From the NCBI RefSeq assembly GCF_021018895.1, contig NC_079380.1, positions 11,102,236 through 11,166,235 on the forward strand: DNA of 64,000 nucleotides, written 5' to 3'. Source of the stretch: Seriola aureovittata. Its lineage: Eukaryota; Chordata; Actinopteri; Carangiformes; Carangidae. Below are positions 1-10,927 of this stretch, piece after piece (position 1 is the first letter of the stretch; every line of letters begins with the position of its first letter). The notes beneath the pieces were generated by a model, which was not told where the DNA came from, searched no databases, and worked only from the letters and a program-made list of their open reading frames with translations. Position numbers and translations under genes: made by a program.

Positions 1-317
1 ATCACTATTACCTCAGCACTTATCTATTATAAACTGTATAACCCTATTTCAAATCAGTTATGTATAAGTAACATTGTGTGGTTTCCTTGCTGTGATCCAC
101 CAGAACCCTCAACACAATGGCCGCCAGTCTATCAAAAGGAAGGGGGACCGAATCTTATAGAATTGAGAGTGTTAGAGAACAAATGGCTAATGAGAACTTA
201 TATCACTCCAGTTAAATTAAATTAATATAATAGCAATATCCCAGATTTGTGTACAAAATTTACTGAGGTGAAGGGGACATTATTTCATTATGTTTGGCAA
301 TCCAGCAGAATAAAATT

Positions 318-358
318 TGTGTGTGTGTGTGTGTGTGTGTGTGGGGGGGGGGGGGGGG
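318..358. repeat. (TG)n microsatellite followed by a 16-G run
   Basis: About 13 TG units run directly into 16 consecutive G. The rest of positions 1-431 is AT-rich sequence in which I see no gene. Confidence 0.95.
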
Positions 359-431
359 TCAAAAAGGTAATAGAAAATATATCTAAAAAGACATTCCAAT
401 GAATCATGGGTTTTTTATTTTATTTTAGGGC

Positions 432-939
432 TATACCCAAAAGAAGAAGTACGCCATAGTGAACAAATAATGATAGATATGTGTGTCCTACATGCTAAAA
501 GATCAATCATAATGTTTTGGAAAAAGACTGACGGACCAAGTGTTGCATATTGGGTCAGACAAATGACTTTTTCCTTAGAAAGAGTGACTTATATACGAAA
601 AGGGAAACAGGATAAGTTTGAAAAGGTTTGGGGACCATTTATTGCTCTTGTAAAATGCATGGATACAACAGACAAAGAGGAGTACTCCTTCATAGAAACC
701 TCGCAGCAATGTGATTATGCTGAGCTCAACTTGGTGAAGATGAAGTATCTTTAATTATATTTCAATTTGTGTCTGGGATTTATGTGGTTTTGTCTGATAG
801 GTTGTTCTTTGTGATTTTTTCTTTTGTGCCTCTGTGTGAGTTTTGGCTGATGAGGCACTTATCTGTTTGTTGTATATATATGTACATGCTTGTCTGGGTA
901 TAAAAAATGTTTGATAAACATATTGTTGAAAAAAAAAAG
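432..939 (+). mobile_element. LINE (L1/Tx1-like) 3' end, truncated copy
   Basis: The frame 432-754 is open and reads like the C-terminal tail of an L1/Tx1-type reverse transcriptase: a conserved 'FWKKTDGPSVAYW' stretch, then an LERVTYIRKGK segment and a 'KVWGPFI' ending. A short untranslated tail follows and ends in an A-run near 930-939, as expected for a target-primed insertion. Everything upstream of the last ~105 residues is absent, so this is a dead 5'-truncated copy. The clade assignment rests on remembered family patterns. Confidence 0.7.
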
Positions 940-949
940 ATATAATACC

Positions 950-1392
950 TTAATCATACACCTATGTCAAATATTCCATAGGTATTTTATCAAAAAAAAT
1001 CCTATGCAACTCAGCTATTGTCAGAGGTTTGCAGTCTGTCCATTTCAGCAATATATTGTTTCTTATACAGAAAGCAAGGATATATAGAAGTCTTTTGAAA
1101 GGTATACTTTTAAGATGTGTGTCCGGCAGCCCAAACAATTGATACGCAGTGTCCTTATTCAGTTTAATGTTAACAATTAGACCCAGTCTATCCAAACACA
1201 ATGAATGAATCTCCCCACCTCAGCATTACACTTCATACACAGTTCAGATTTATTGTGGTCCAATTCAAATCTAAGCTGGGGAGTGATTAATATATCTGAT
1301 TTTGATGTAATGAGTCAACAATGTCTCTTGCAGTATAGAAGAAATACCAGACCTAACATATACCGTAGAGTTTGTTTAATTTCATCCATGTA
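950..1392 (-). mobile_element. Second LINE C-terminal fragment, opposite strand
   Basis: The minus strand of 962-1201 is open and reads like the end of a related reverse transcriptase ('FCIRNNILLKW', then 'IFFDKIPMEYLT'). Further upstream on the minus strand (1205-1390) a stop-interrupted stretch keeps a Cys-x2-Cys...His pattern typical of the pre-terminal zinc-like motif of these LINEs. It faces the plus-strand copy tail to tail. Confidence 0.55.
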
Positions 1393-2686
1393 ACTCAGTA
1401 TGTAACCTTATATGGTAGGTTTAATTGTATGGTTTAATCATAAATTGCCATAAATTGGCATGGCATATTAGTTAAATGTTACGCATTTAAGTTTACCAAA
1501 AAGCAAAACAAGATATCAAGTACAACAGTGTGTAGTTTCTTCCATGACCCAACTTCTAGTTTTTTCTTCTTCTATTGTCAATTCATTTTGAGAACAGGTC
1601 AACTTATTGAACATCACCGTGAGACTTTGACTTACAAAAACATAACATTCTGTATAAATACATAGATAAATCAACTGAAAGCAAACATCAACATGACATT
1701 GACTTCCCTTTATTACACAGTTTGAGTGTATTCACCCACTAACATGCCTGAATAACACCACATGCTCATCTGCACAGTAATCCTCATGCCAGCAGTTTCT
1801 GTAAGTACTGGTATCAAGAGCTAAGACAGGTAACCTAACAAAATCTAGTTTTACATACTATGGGTTGTGACCCAGAAAATAGTTAACCAATCAACAGTAA
1901 GTGTTTAAGAAAACCGGAAAATTAATTAAAATACTAATAATAATAACACAACTCTGAAAAGTTACTGCCGATTTCAGAAAATAATCTTTGAAACAACAGA
2001 ACTATTGAACACCTACTAAGCATACTATTACATACCTTTAAGCCAAACAACTTATAAAATAAGAACAAAGATAACTAAGAACACTGTATTTAAAGAATTA
2101 CAGAGACTGCATATACAGCTATATATACTAGTTCTGAACCAATTGCATTCCACAAAATTTATTTCAAGAATTTCCTGTCAGACGTAACACATGCTAAGTC
2201 AGTGGCTACACACATAATATAATCTGCAATGGAGAAGGTTGACAGCAGGTTCACAAAGAAATCAAGCATTACTCACTAAACTATACAATGAGGGAGCCAT
2301 AATTCTTACTGGTGGTACTATTGGAGACTAGAAATCTCTGATGTGGATGTATACTGACACATGAGCCCAGACTTACAAATGCCTTTCTACTTTTGATCGG
2401 ACTATATCACCTTACTGTCTTGGAAAATACTGTTTTCGCAGTCATCAGATGATTTACACATGCCAATTTTAAAATCTGATACTTTCTCCCAGCACATTGC
2501 ACAGGCACAGCCATATACAGACAGGTGAAAAATTAAAAGAAAAATCTGAATAAATGAGTGGAGAGACATAAGAATGTAGAGGCCTCCAAGCAGGTGCACT
2601 GCATTGTACAATCAAGCAATTAAATCCAATCATGCTCTGTGGCATGTATAAAAATGCAGAGTTAACCCAGCAGATTTTGTATCAAG
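1393..2686. other. Intergenic, no gene seen
   Basis: AT-rich sequence with no supported exon, RNA gene or obvious repeat structure. Open frames here are short and show no recognisable protein pattern. Confidence 0.6.
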
Positions 2687-3640
2687 ATGGCACAAGGAAA
2701 AGATGTACGTGATTTTTAAAGGGATTCATTGTTGGGGCACAGGTGACAGGAGCTTAGGTCACAAAGACTGCTCAGCTGGCTAGTGTTTCAATAGGAACAT
2801 TGACTAAAGAGACATATGCATTTAGATCTACAGGAAAGTCATCCAAAAATAGGGTCAGAAATTGTGGTCAATGGCAAACATGATTGAGAATGTCAATGCA
2901 GGATGTGATCAGACTGTGTCAGTAGGAACAGTCTGTTGACATTTACATATAGAGGGATATTATAGTGGGGTTGCAGCTTAAAACCCCTAATTCCAAGAGA
3001 GTTCAATGGTGCAAAATCCATAGGAACTGATCAAGAGATGTGGAAAAAAGTGATATAGTCATACTTTTACCATATAATCGACAAGTCAAGTACATATGTT
3101 GCATACAACAAGAGAACGGTACAGGCCTGAACGCTTGACCCCTTCAGTCAGGGGATCCAGTAGCTCTGTTGTGTGTGGCATTTGCAGTTTGCTCTCCTGC
3201 AAATTAATACAAAGTTGTTCTGAGTGTTCACATTTATCCTATTATGAAAGATTTCTAGCCTGATGTGAGTGGTTCCTTCCAGGATGACAATGCCCCATCT
3301 ATAGGGCACAAGGGGGTCACTGAATGTATGGAAAATAATGTGAATCATAGGCTATGGCTTTAACAGTCACCAGATCTCAGGCCAATTGAACGGCAGTCAT
3401 AAAGAGGGAGATTTTGGACTGACATGCTAGACAGAGCTCTACACCATGATCATCAAAACACCAGATGAGGAAATATCTTTTGGAAAAATGGTGTTCCATC
3501 CCTCCAGTAGATTTTCAGCAGCTTTTAGAATCAATGTCAAGGCACAATGAAGCTGTTCTGATGGCACATTGTGGCCCAACACCTTCCTAAGACACTTTAT
3601 GTGGGAAAATAGATACCAGCTAGAGTTCCCTTCTTCCAAG
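2687..3640 (+). mobile_element. Decayed Tc1-like transposon
   Basis: Conceptual translation, with stops and frame changes, keeps Tc1-transposase landmarks in order. There is an N-terminal start (MAQGKDV), a helix-turn-helix stretch (VTKTAQLASVSIGTL), a central 'FQDDNAP' catalytic segment, 'SPDLRPIE' downstream of it, and a C-terminal 'AQHLPKTL' block. At least six stop codons interrupt the reading, so the element is inactive. Clean terminal inverted repeats were not identified by eye. Confidence 0.75.
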
Positions 3641-5480
3641 TACTTTTTAATCCATAGATAAATTAGACAGATTTATTTTTAAGGTAAAAAGTTAAATGAC
3701 AAAAACCTGCGAAAATAAAGAAACATGACTAGGTCATACCCTAGTATGTGGCTGGACAACCTATTGTCAAATCCTGATTTGATAACTGCGACGTTGTCTG
3801 ACAAAATCACCAAACACATAAAGGAAAGAGTAAGACTGAGCAGTGATTTCAGGTATATTTGCTTATGATCACTCAGACAGCCCAAATAGAACATGCTCAG
3901 AGCTAACAGCCTCTGTCTGGGATCCAGATGGAGTTTAGCCTTTGTTTACTCAAATTCCAGAACGTAACAGACTTTCATTAGAGGCAGGTCTTTATGTCTA
4001 ACTCCCTTGGTTTGAGATATAGAAGTGGTCATAGCAGTTAGTGCGAAGCCTCGTTACCAATGACTTTTCTCTTTCCCTCCCTCTCTCCTGCTCTCTTTGA
4101 TCAGTGTGTCTTAATTATTCATCTGCATCTTTTAGTCTTTAGTAATAATGATACATGTAATGAGCAGCTGGGAAACCAGAGCAGCTCGGAAAGCACTCCA
4201 CTGACTAGAGGTGGAAGTACCATCACTCAGTCAGTCAGCAAGAAGTAGAGGGGAACAAGAAGTTATCCTGGGAACTACATTTCTGGAAATTGTACCTGAG
4301 CCCTGAAAGTTTTGTACAGAATAAATCTAATAAACATGCTTATTTTCATTAGAGAATTACACAAATTAAGTCAACAAGACAAAACACTATATTATTATAA
4401 TACAAAATTTTCATTTTGATTAGGAATACATTTCTAAAATAAATACACCATTTTGCTGTTGCCAACATATCTGTCTGATAAATATATGCCTCTCTCTCTC
4501 TGCCAAACAGGAATCACTACTCCCTTACTTAGCTGTTTTTATTTTTGACCAAAGTAATACCTTGTGATCTGTTGGTAAGATGGTAAATAATAAGCCACTT
4601 CTGTCAACAACTGTCATCAAAGGGGATTCTGGCAATGATCCCAAACTTTAACATTTGCTTTGATCATGAGTCACCATATCATCCTCTGCCCTTAAAATCT
4701 GCCATTTTAACATTCTGCATGGCAAAAAATTAAGTGAATAGATAAAAAACAAAGCACCTGAACCTTAAATGTTGGTCTGGTTGTTATTTTTGGTTTTATT
4801 AAAATTGGTAACTCTCCTTATATTACATTCCCAAGAGGCATATGGCACTCCTCTAACATTAATGGAAAGGGCAGCAACGTGATTTGTATCAGATATCTGG
4901 GACATGTGCATCCTGCAACTATACACCAGTGACATTCTGACGCTTCTCCAACATTTAGACTCAGTACTGGCTGTGATATCAAAATTAAATGGACACAACT
5001 GCCTATCATAGGGAGTGTCAACTCAAATCTGATATTTAAATAAATTGCTGTATTTATGGGAACAAATGCTTCACAAACCATGCTGTGTACTCTTGCTATT
5101 TATTGTTGAGTAAATGAGTCAATTAAAGGTCCAGCATTTACAACTAAACATTAGGAAATACGTTACTAATATGATAATATTTTCATTTTCAAGCAACTGT
5201 AAAATAAATGTGCATTCAAAACCTTTATAGTTGATTCACAAGCATTTATGTAACAAAAAAAGGTATTGTAATTACTTTCATATTTATCATGCTGGACTGC
5301 CTATAAAATCATCTCTCTAAATTTTGGACTGCATTTTTTCCAGCATATTAAATCCAAAAGGTTACATTTTTACTATTGGACTCTAGAAATATTATATAGA
5401 TACAAAAAGAATCATGCTTATCATTGTATAAGTGATGAACATATCACTATCAAGCAACAAGGTGACAAACACCCTGTACT
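3641..5480. other. Intergenic DNA upstream of the myosin pseudogene
   Basis: No exon supported. It contains one copy of a module that also occurs twice upstream of the intact myosin gene (listed separately). Confidence 0.55.
4825..5010 (+). repeat. Myosin-upstream module, copy 1
   Basis: A core at 4909-4950 (CCTGCAACTATACACCAGTG, a few bases, then GCTTCTCCA) recurs at 14,706-14,747 and 15,161-15,202. Weaker similarity extends about 80 bp upstream of the core. This copy lies about 620 bp before the pseudogene TATA box. It may be a duplicated control region or an old interspersed repeat. Confidence 0.55.
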
Positions 5481-5534
5481 TGACCAAACTGAGTAAGACA
5501 CTTGTGCCGAGTAGGCACACTCGAGTATATAAAA
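5481..5534 (+). promoter_or_regulatory. Myosin pseudogene core promoter
   Basis: A TATATAAAAG box (TATAAAA at 5528-5534) lies 47 bp after a TGACCAAACTGAG block starting at 5481. The intact paralogue has the same block and the same 47-bp spacing to its own TATA box. The short first exon then ends at 5579 with a GTGAGT donor. Confidence 0.75.
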
Positions 5535-6263
5535 GAAGCAGCTCTAGACACTGCACGAACTGACAGGCATCTGATATAGGTGAGTTTAGTCAAGTATTTA
5601 ATGGTAATTGTATCCATTGCGGTTTCTAGATTTCAATTAATTACGTTCTTGCTGGGGTAATTAATAATTATAAATACATTTTACCATTAAATAAATGAAC
5701 AAATTTTACGTTGTTGTTTTTTTTTAATTAGACTGACAATAGCCATATTCTCTTTTGTAGCATCTTGGGTTTACACAGTCATTTTCATTTGGGATCTAGG
5801 TAAATTGTTTACTACAGACATCTTCTGACAAAACACCTGCTTAAAACACTTGAGTGAGTCATAAGTGAGCAAATTATTTTAATATGTGAACTGATTTGAA
5901 ATGTATTTTCAGTCTCCACTAAAGTGCGATCATGAGCACAGATGCGTAGACGGAGCAATATGGCCCGGCAGCCATCTACCTCCGGAAGCCAGAGGAGAGA
6001 ATTGAGGCTCAGAACACTCTATTTGATGCCAAAACTGCCTACTTTGTGACTGATCCTGAGTAACTGCAAATGTAAACTCATCAAGAAAGAGGCTGGCAAA
6101 GCCATGGTTGAGACAGATGGAGGAAAGGTAAGTGAAAATTTGTTTAATTTGCAGGCTTTAGTTTTTGTCATCCTGATTAACACCAATGCACCATATCTTT
6201 ATCTAAAATAATGCCTTGCAATGAGATTTAAACTTTTATACTTTCTTGTTTAATTAATCATGA

Positions 6264-6611
<348 letters not shown>

Positions 6612-7295
6612 TAAATACAAACACATTGTTCTTCACTGCAGGAAAAAGCTTTCCAAGCACCTGCAGGACTATTCAGGATTGTCCAGGGACAGTTCAAGGT
6701 GACTGAAAAAAATGCTGAAGAAGAAAGACAGCTAACTCCCTTCCTTTTTCATCCTTATCAGGATGCCCAACTGCACCTTGATGATTCTGTCAGAGGACAG
6801 GAAGACATGAAAGAGCAGGTTGTCATGGTGGAGCGCAGAAATGGCCTGATGATTGCTGAGATTGAGGAGCTGAGAGCCGCTCTGGAGCAGACAGAGAGAG
6901 GACGCAAAGTGGCTGAGCAGGAGTCGGTTGATGCTAGTGAGCGTGTCGGACTGCTTCACTCTCAGGTTTCTTTCCATTCATTCAGAATAAACTAGTGTTC
7001 TTAAAAATACATTATATACATTATATTAAACATGACTTGTCTTAAACATTCAGAACACCAGTCTTCTGAACACCAAGAAGAAGCTGGAGGCTGACCTTGC
7101 GCAAGTTCAGAGTGAAGTGGATGATACTGTTCAGGAAGCAAGAAATGCTGAGGACAAGGCCAAAAAGGCCATCACTGATGTGAGTTTAAATCTACAACTC
7201 TCTTATGTTATCTTTTTGGTCTACTACATGCACTGATGATGTTAAGTTTACTTACTTTCCTATTGATTATGAATTAATTGGAAAACATTTTATAA

Positions 7296-7475
<180 letters not shown>

Positions 7476-7730
7476 TGAACTGTATATGTATGTTGTGTCA
7501 CAGTTGAGATTATTGAGAGTATTGATCATTACCCCATGTTCTATTTCACAGGTGCGTGACCTGGAGGCTGAAGTTGAAGCTGAGCAGAGACGTGGAAGTG
7601 ATGCTGTGAAAGGAGTCCGCAAATATGAGAGGAGAGTCAAGGAACTGACCTACAAGGTAACGTGTTATCTAACTAAAATCCACCTTAATTTCTCTTTAAT
7701 TTTCTACTGTCCTTCAATAACAATACTTGA

Positions 7731-7832
<102 letters not shown>

Positions 7833-8455
7833 TAGGTCAACTACATTAGTGACGGATCAGTTGTAATCATAATGTCACCATTCATTTTCCTCTAACTAAG
7901 TCAGTATAACACCAAACACTTCACAGGAAGAGCAGGCCAACACTCACACGTCCAGGGTCAGGAAGGTCCAGCATGAGCTAGAGGAAGCTCAGGAGCGCAC
8001 TGACATCGCTGAATCCCAGGTCAACAAGATGAGAGCCAGGAGCCGTGATGTTGGAAAGGTATCTTTTCATTCTGTTGGATAACAATACATTAGAATAATA
8101 ATGATATGATTCACTATTGGCATTTGAAAATCTTAATGAAAACTGACTTTCAGCAAATTGCAATTTGCTAGAATGGCATATCCAAGGCAGCTTGCATGAG
8201 GAGTTAGTGTAACATTCATATTTTCAAACACAAAAAAAGTTTAAACTTGCTGTAGGCCTACACTTCCCTGCTAATCTCTCCTCAGCACTAATTGTTATCC
8301 AACATGTCAAAGACTATATTTTGTATGTGTCCATTTGTATTGTGCAGCTAGTGATTTTAGTGTTTGAACTGAGTAGACGCCCTTGATCTGCATGTCCAGT
8401 TCTAAGGAAACAATAATAATAGTAATAATAACTAGAAAATTCCAGGGAAATTTTG

Positions 8456-10354
8456 AGTGCCACGGGGGCTACTGCCGGGATGAGTACACGATTTATTTCC
8501 AGTGTTCAAAAGTCACCCTGATCATACTCTGGTTTTGAGAAATGTCTTGATATAAAAGACTCTGATATAAAACAATGTCACATCCCTCCATCATGTATTA
8601 TGTGGGAAATATCTCACATTCTGTGTTGGTTTTTTTAATAAAACAAGAGGCAACATGTCTTCAAACTGGCATTTAAAAGGTTAAAATCCAGTCCAAAACT
8701 AATAAACATTTGGTAGGTTTGAGCAGAACTGAAGTGGTTTAAGAGATTTATGCAAAAAAAGCAGAAAGAAATATTGATATATGATGATTTTATAGCATTT
8801 TCTTTGTGTGTCCTTTTTTGGACGCGAGGAACCCCAGAGGGTACAAAATGTGTTACCAGTGTATAATAGACCTGTAACAGTAACTGACATTAGATTTTAA
8901 AAATATGTCAAAAAAGACACTTTATTGCAGAAATCCATACCTTCAGCTGTAACACAGCCAAAATCATCAGCAAATCAAAAAAGAAAAGTGAAGAAAATGT
9001 CCAAAAAAGAGGGACCCCTGAGGGTTAATAAATCCCATGAACCGCTATTTAAATTACCACTATTATGTTTTTTTCGGTGCTAAATTTAACATTACTGGGG
9101 AGGAGAGCAACGCGACTAGAAGTGACAGCGAGAGAGGGCTAGTAGCTTCTCCTCTCCTCTGTCTCAGCGGAGACCGTCACAACTTCATTCACTCTTTTAA
9201 CAAAACAAAAAAAAAGGTAACGAAGGAAGCAGTAAATGGACTTACATATTTAAGACCTAACTAAATGTCATTTAAGACCTAACATGCGGCTAATGTAAAG
9301 CTAGCAGAGCTTGGAGAGTTGGTTATCTGGTTGCTAGGCGCACGCAGGCACGCACACAGATCAGGAGCTGCCGTTGCCATGGCAATGTGAAAATCTGCCC
9401 AGAATTTGGCTTCTACATTGCTTCAAAACAACTGCAAATTATGAGAAAACCGTTACTTCTTTTCAAAAACTGAAAAGACCGTGTCAGACACTGAAGCCAG
9501 AAGTTTCTACAGTCTCTATTTTATTCAGATATTCCTTAAAATGAGTGAGTAAGCTCAGTGCGAAGACAGAGAGAGATTCTTTTGAAAAAAAAAGACGATT
9601 ACATTAGGTGTCAATGAGAGTGAGACAGGTATTGCTGCCGGACTCGGCACCCCCGTTTAAATTTTGTGCAGACCCTGCCTGTCAAAGTTACATTTTATGA
9701 ATCCCAACAACTATGTCTACATTTTCAGAAAGAATTATTTGTCTCCTTTTTACGGTTTGGCCGTGAGCTCGAGTTAAAAATAAAAATAAAGGTTATTTTT
9801 TACTGCTTCACGCACTCTAGCCAACTGACGCTTTCACTCTAACTTTGAAGAAAAAGTGATTTGCACTCCTCCTTTGAGTGCTCACAGTTTGAAAAGTTTA
9901 CATGTTATGTAAAAACAGTTCCTATCTTTTTGAGAGAGCAGAAGTTTTCCTCCGTTTTATAGTTTGAATCACATTTCTACGTGCAGGTATGAGAGAGCTG
10001 GGTGACTCAGCAAAAAGGTGCAATTTTGTAGAAAAAAGGTGGGTTTCTAATGAAAATTCCAATGCATTTCTAATGCATTATTTATTCCCAGTTTTTTGGG
10101 AATAACTTTGGGAAAAATTGGAATTTTAACACCAAAAGTCATAGCACCCCTTGCGGGATCAAGACGCACGTTTTGATGTATATATTACCAGGGTTTTCTC
10201 AAAGCTGCGGGACGAGTTACGCGCCGAAATTTGGCGGAAGAATAATAAACCCGAAACAGAAGATTAATAGATGCCTCGGGGCTCTGCCCCGAGGCACTCC
10301 TCTCAGCTATTCTAGCTGTAGAGGAGTGCCTCGGAGCTGAGCACCCGTGGCACT
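8456..10354. mobile_element. Non-autonomous element with 15-bp terminal inverted repeats
   Basis: Ends AGTGCCACGGGGGCT (8456-8470) and, inverted, AGTGCCACGGGTGCT (10340-10354) match at 14 of 15 positions. Both are bordered by AAT-rich tracts (8412-8430 and 10355-10385). No transposase frame lies inside. The 3' part (from ~10140) has a CG-rich block and paired hairpins that I recall from widespread teleost repeats, but I cannot name the family. It sits in the last intron of the myosin pseudogene and accounts for most of that intron's extra length. Confidence 0.6.
10272..10332. repeat. Two competing hairpins at the element's 3' end
   Basis: TGCCTCGGGG (10272-10281) pairs with CCCCGAGGCA (10287-10296) around a 5-nt loop. 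GAGGCACTCCTCT (10291-10303) also pairs perfectly with AGAGGAGTGCCTC (10320-10332). The two stems share GAGGCA, so only one can form at a time. Confidence 0.85.
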
Positions 10355-10888
10355 AATAATAATAATAATAAGATAATAATAATATTGTTAGAATTTATAA
10401 CAATATAAGAGACTGCCAGTATGACCAATTTCATATGGCAATGTAACTGTGAACTTCAAATAGGCCTATGTCAAATGTAATCTAGCTTTTGACACTGAAA
10501 CTGGTGCCACTGAAAAACGCAGGCTTGCTCATTTATCACCTACACGTGAGCGCTACTTACCTAATGTTAGCTGAGGTGTAGCTATCTAAAACGATTGTCA
10601 TGTTTTTTTCCATAAAAGTTCTGGTGTTAAGGCAGATAACAATCACTTGGCTCACCCTGCTCAGTCCAAGCTTTTTTATCCACCAGTAATGGCCTACAAA
10701 GACGAATACCTTCTTTCAAAAAATTCAAGCATAAGCTAACGTAACAGAATTCCGTTACACAATGTTTCTGCAATAAAGCTAAAGTGGATTTTATCTGAAA
10801 TTGAGACCGAGTTCTCACTATTAATGACCACAAAGAATAATTTTCTGTTTGAATTTTCCCAGCTGGCACCGGACTTAGATGTAGTCTC

Positions 10889-10927
10889 AAACAACAACAA
10901 CAACAACAACAACAACAATAACAACAA
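10889..10927 (+). repeat. (CAA)n microsatellite
   Basis: About twelve CAA units with one interruption, in the last intron of the myosin pseudogene. Confidence 0.9.
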
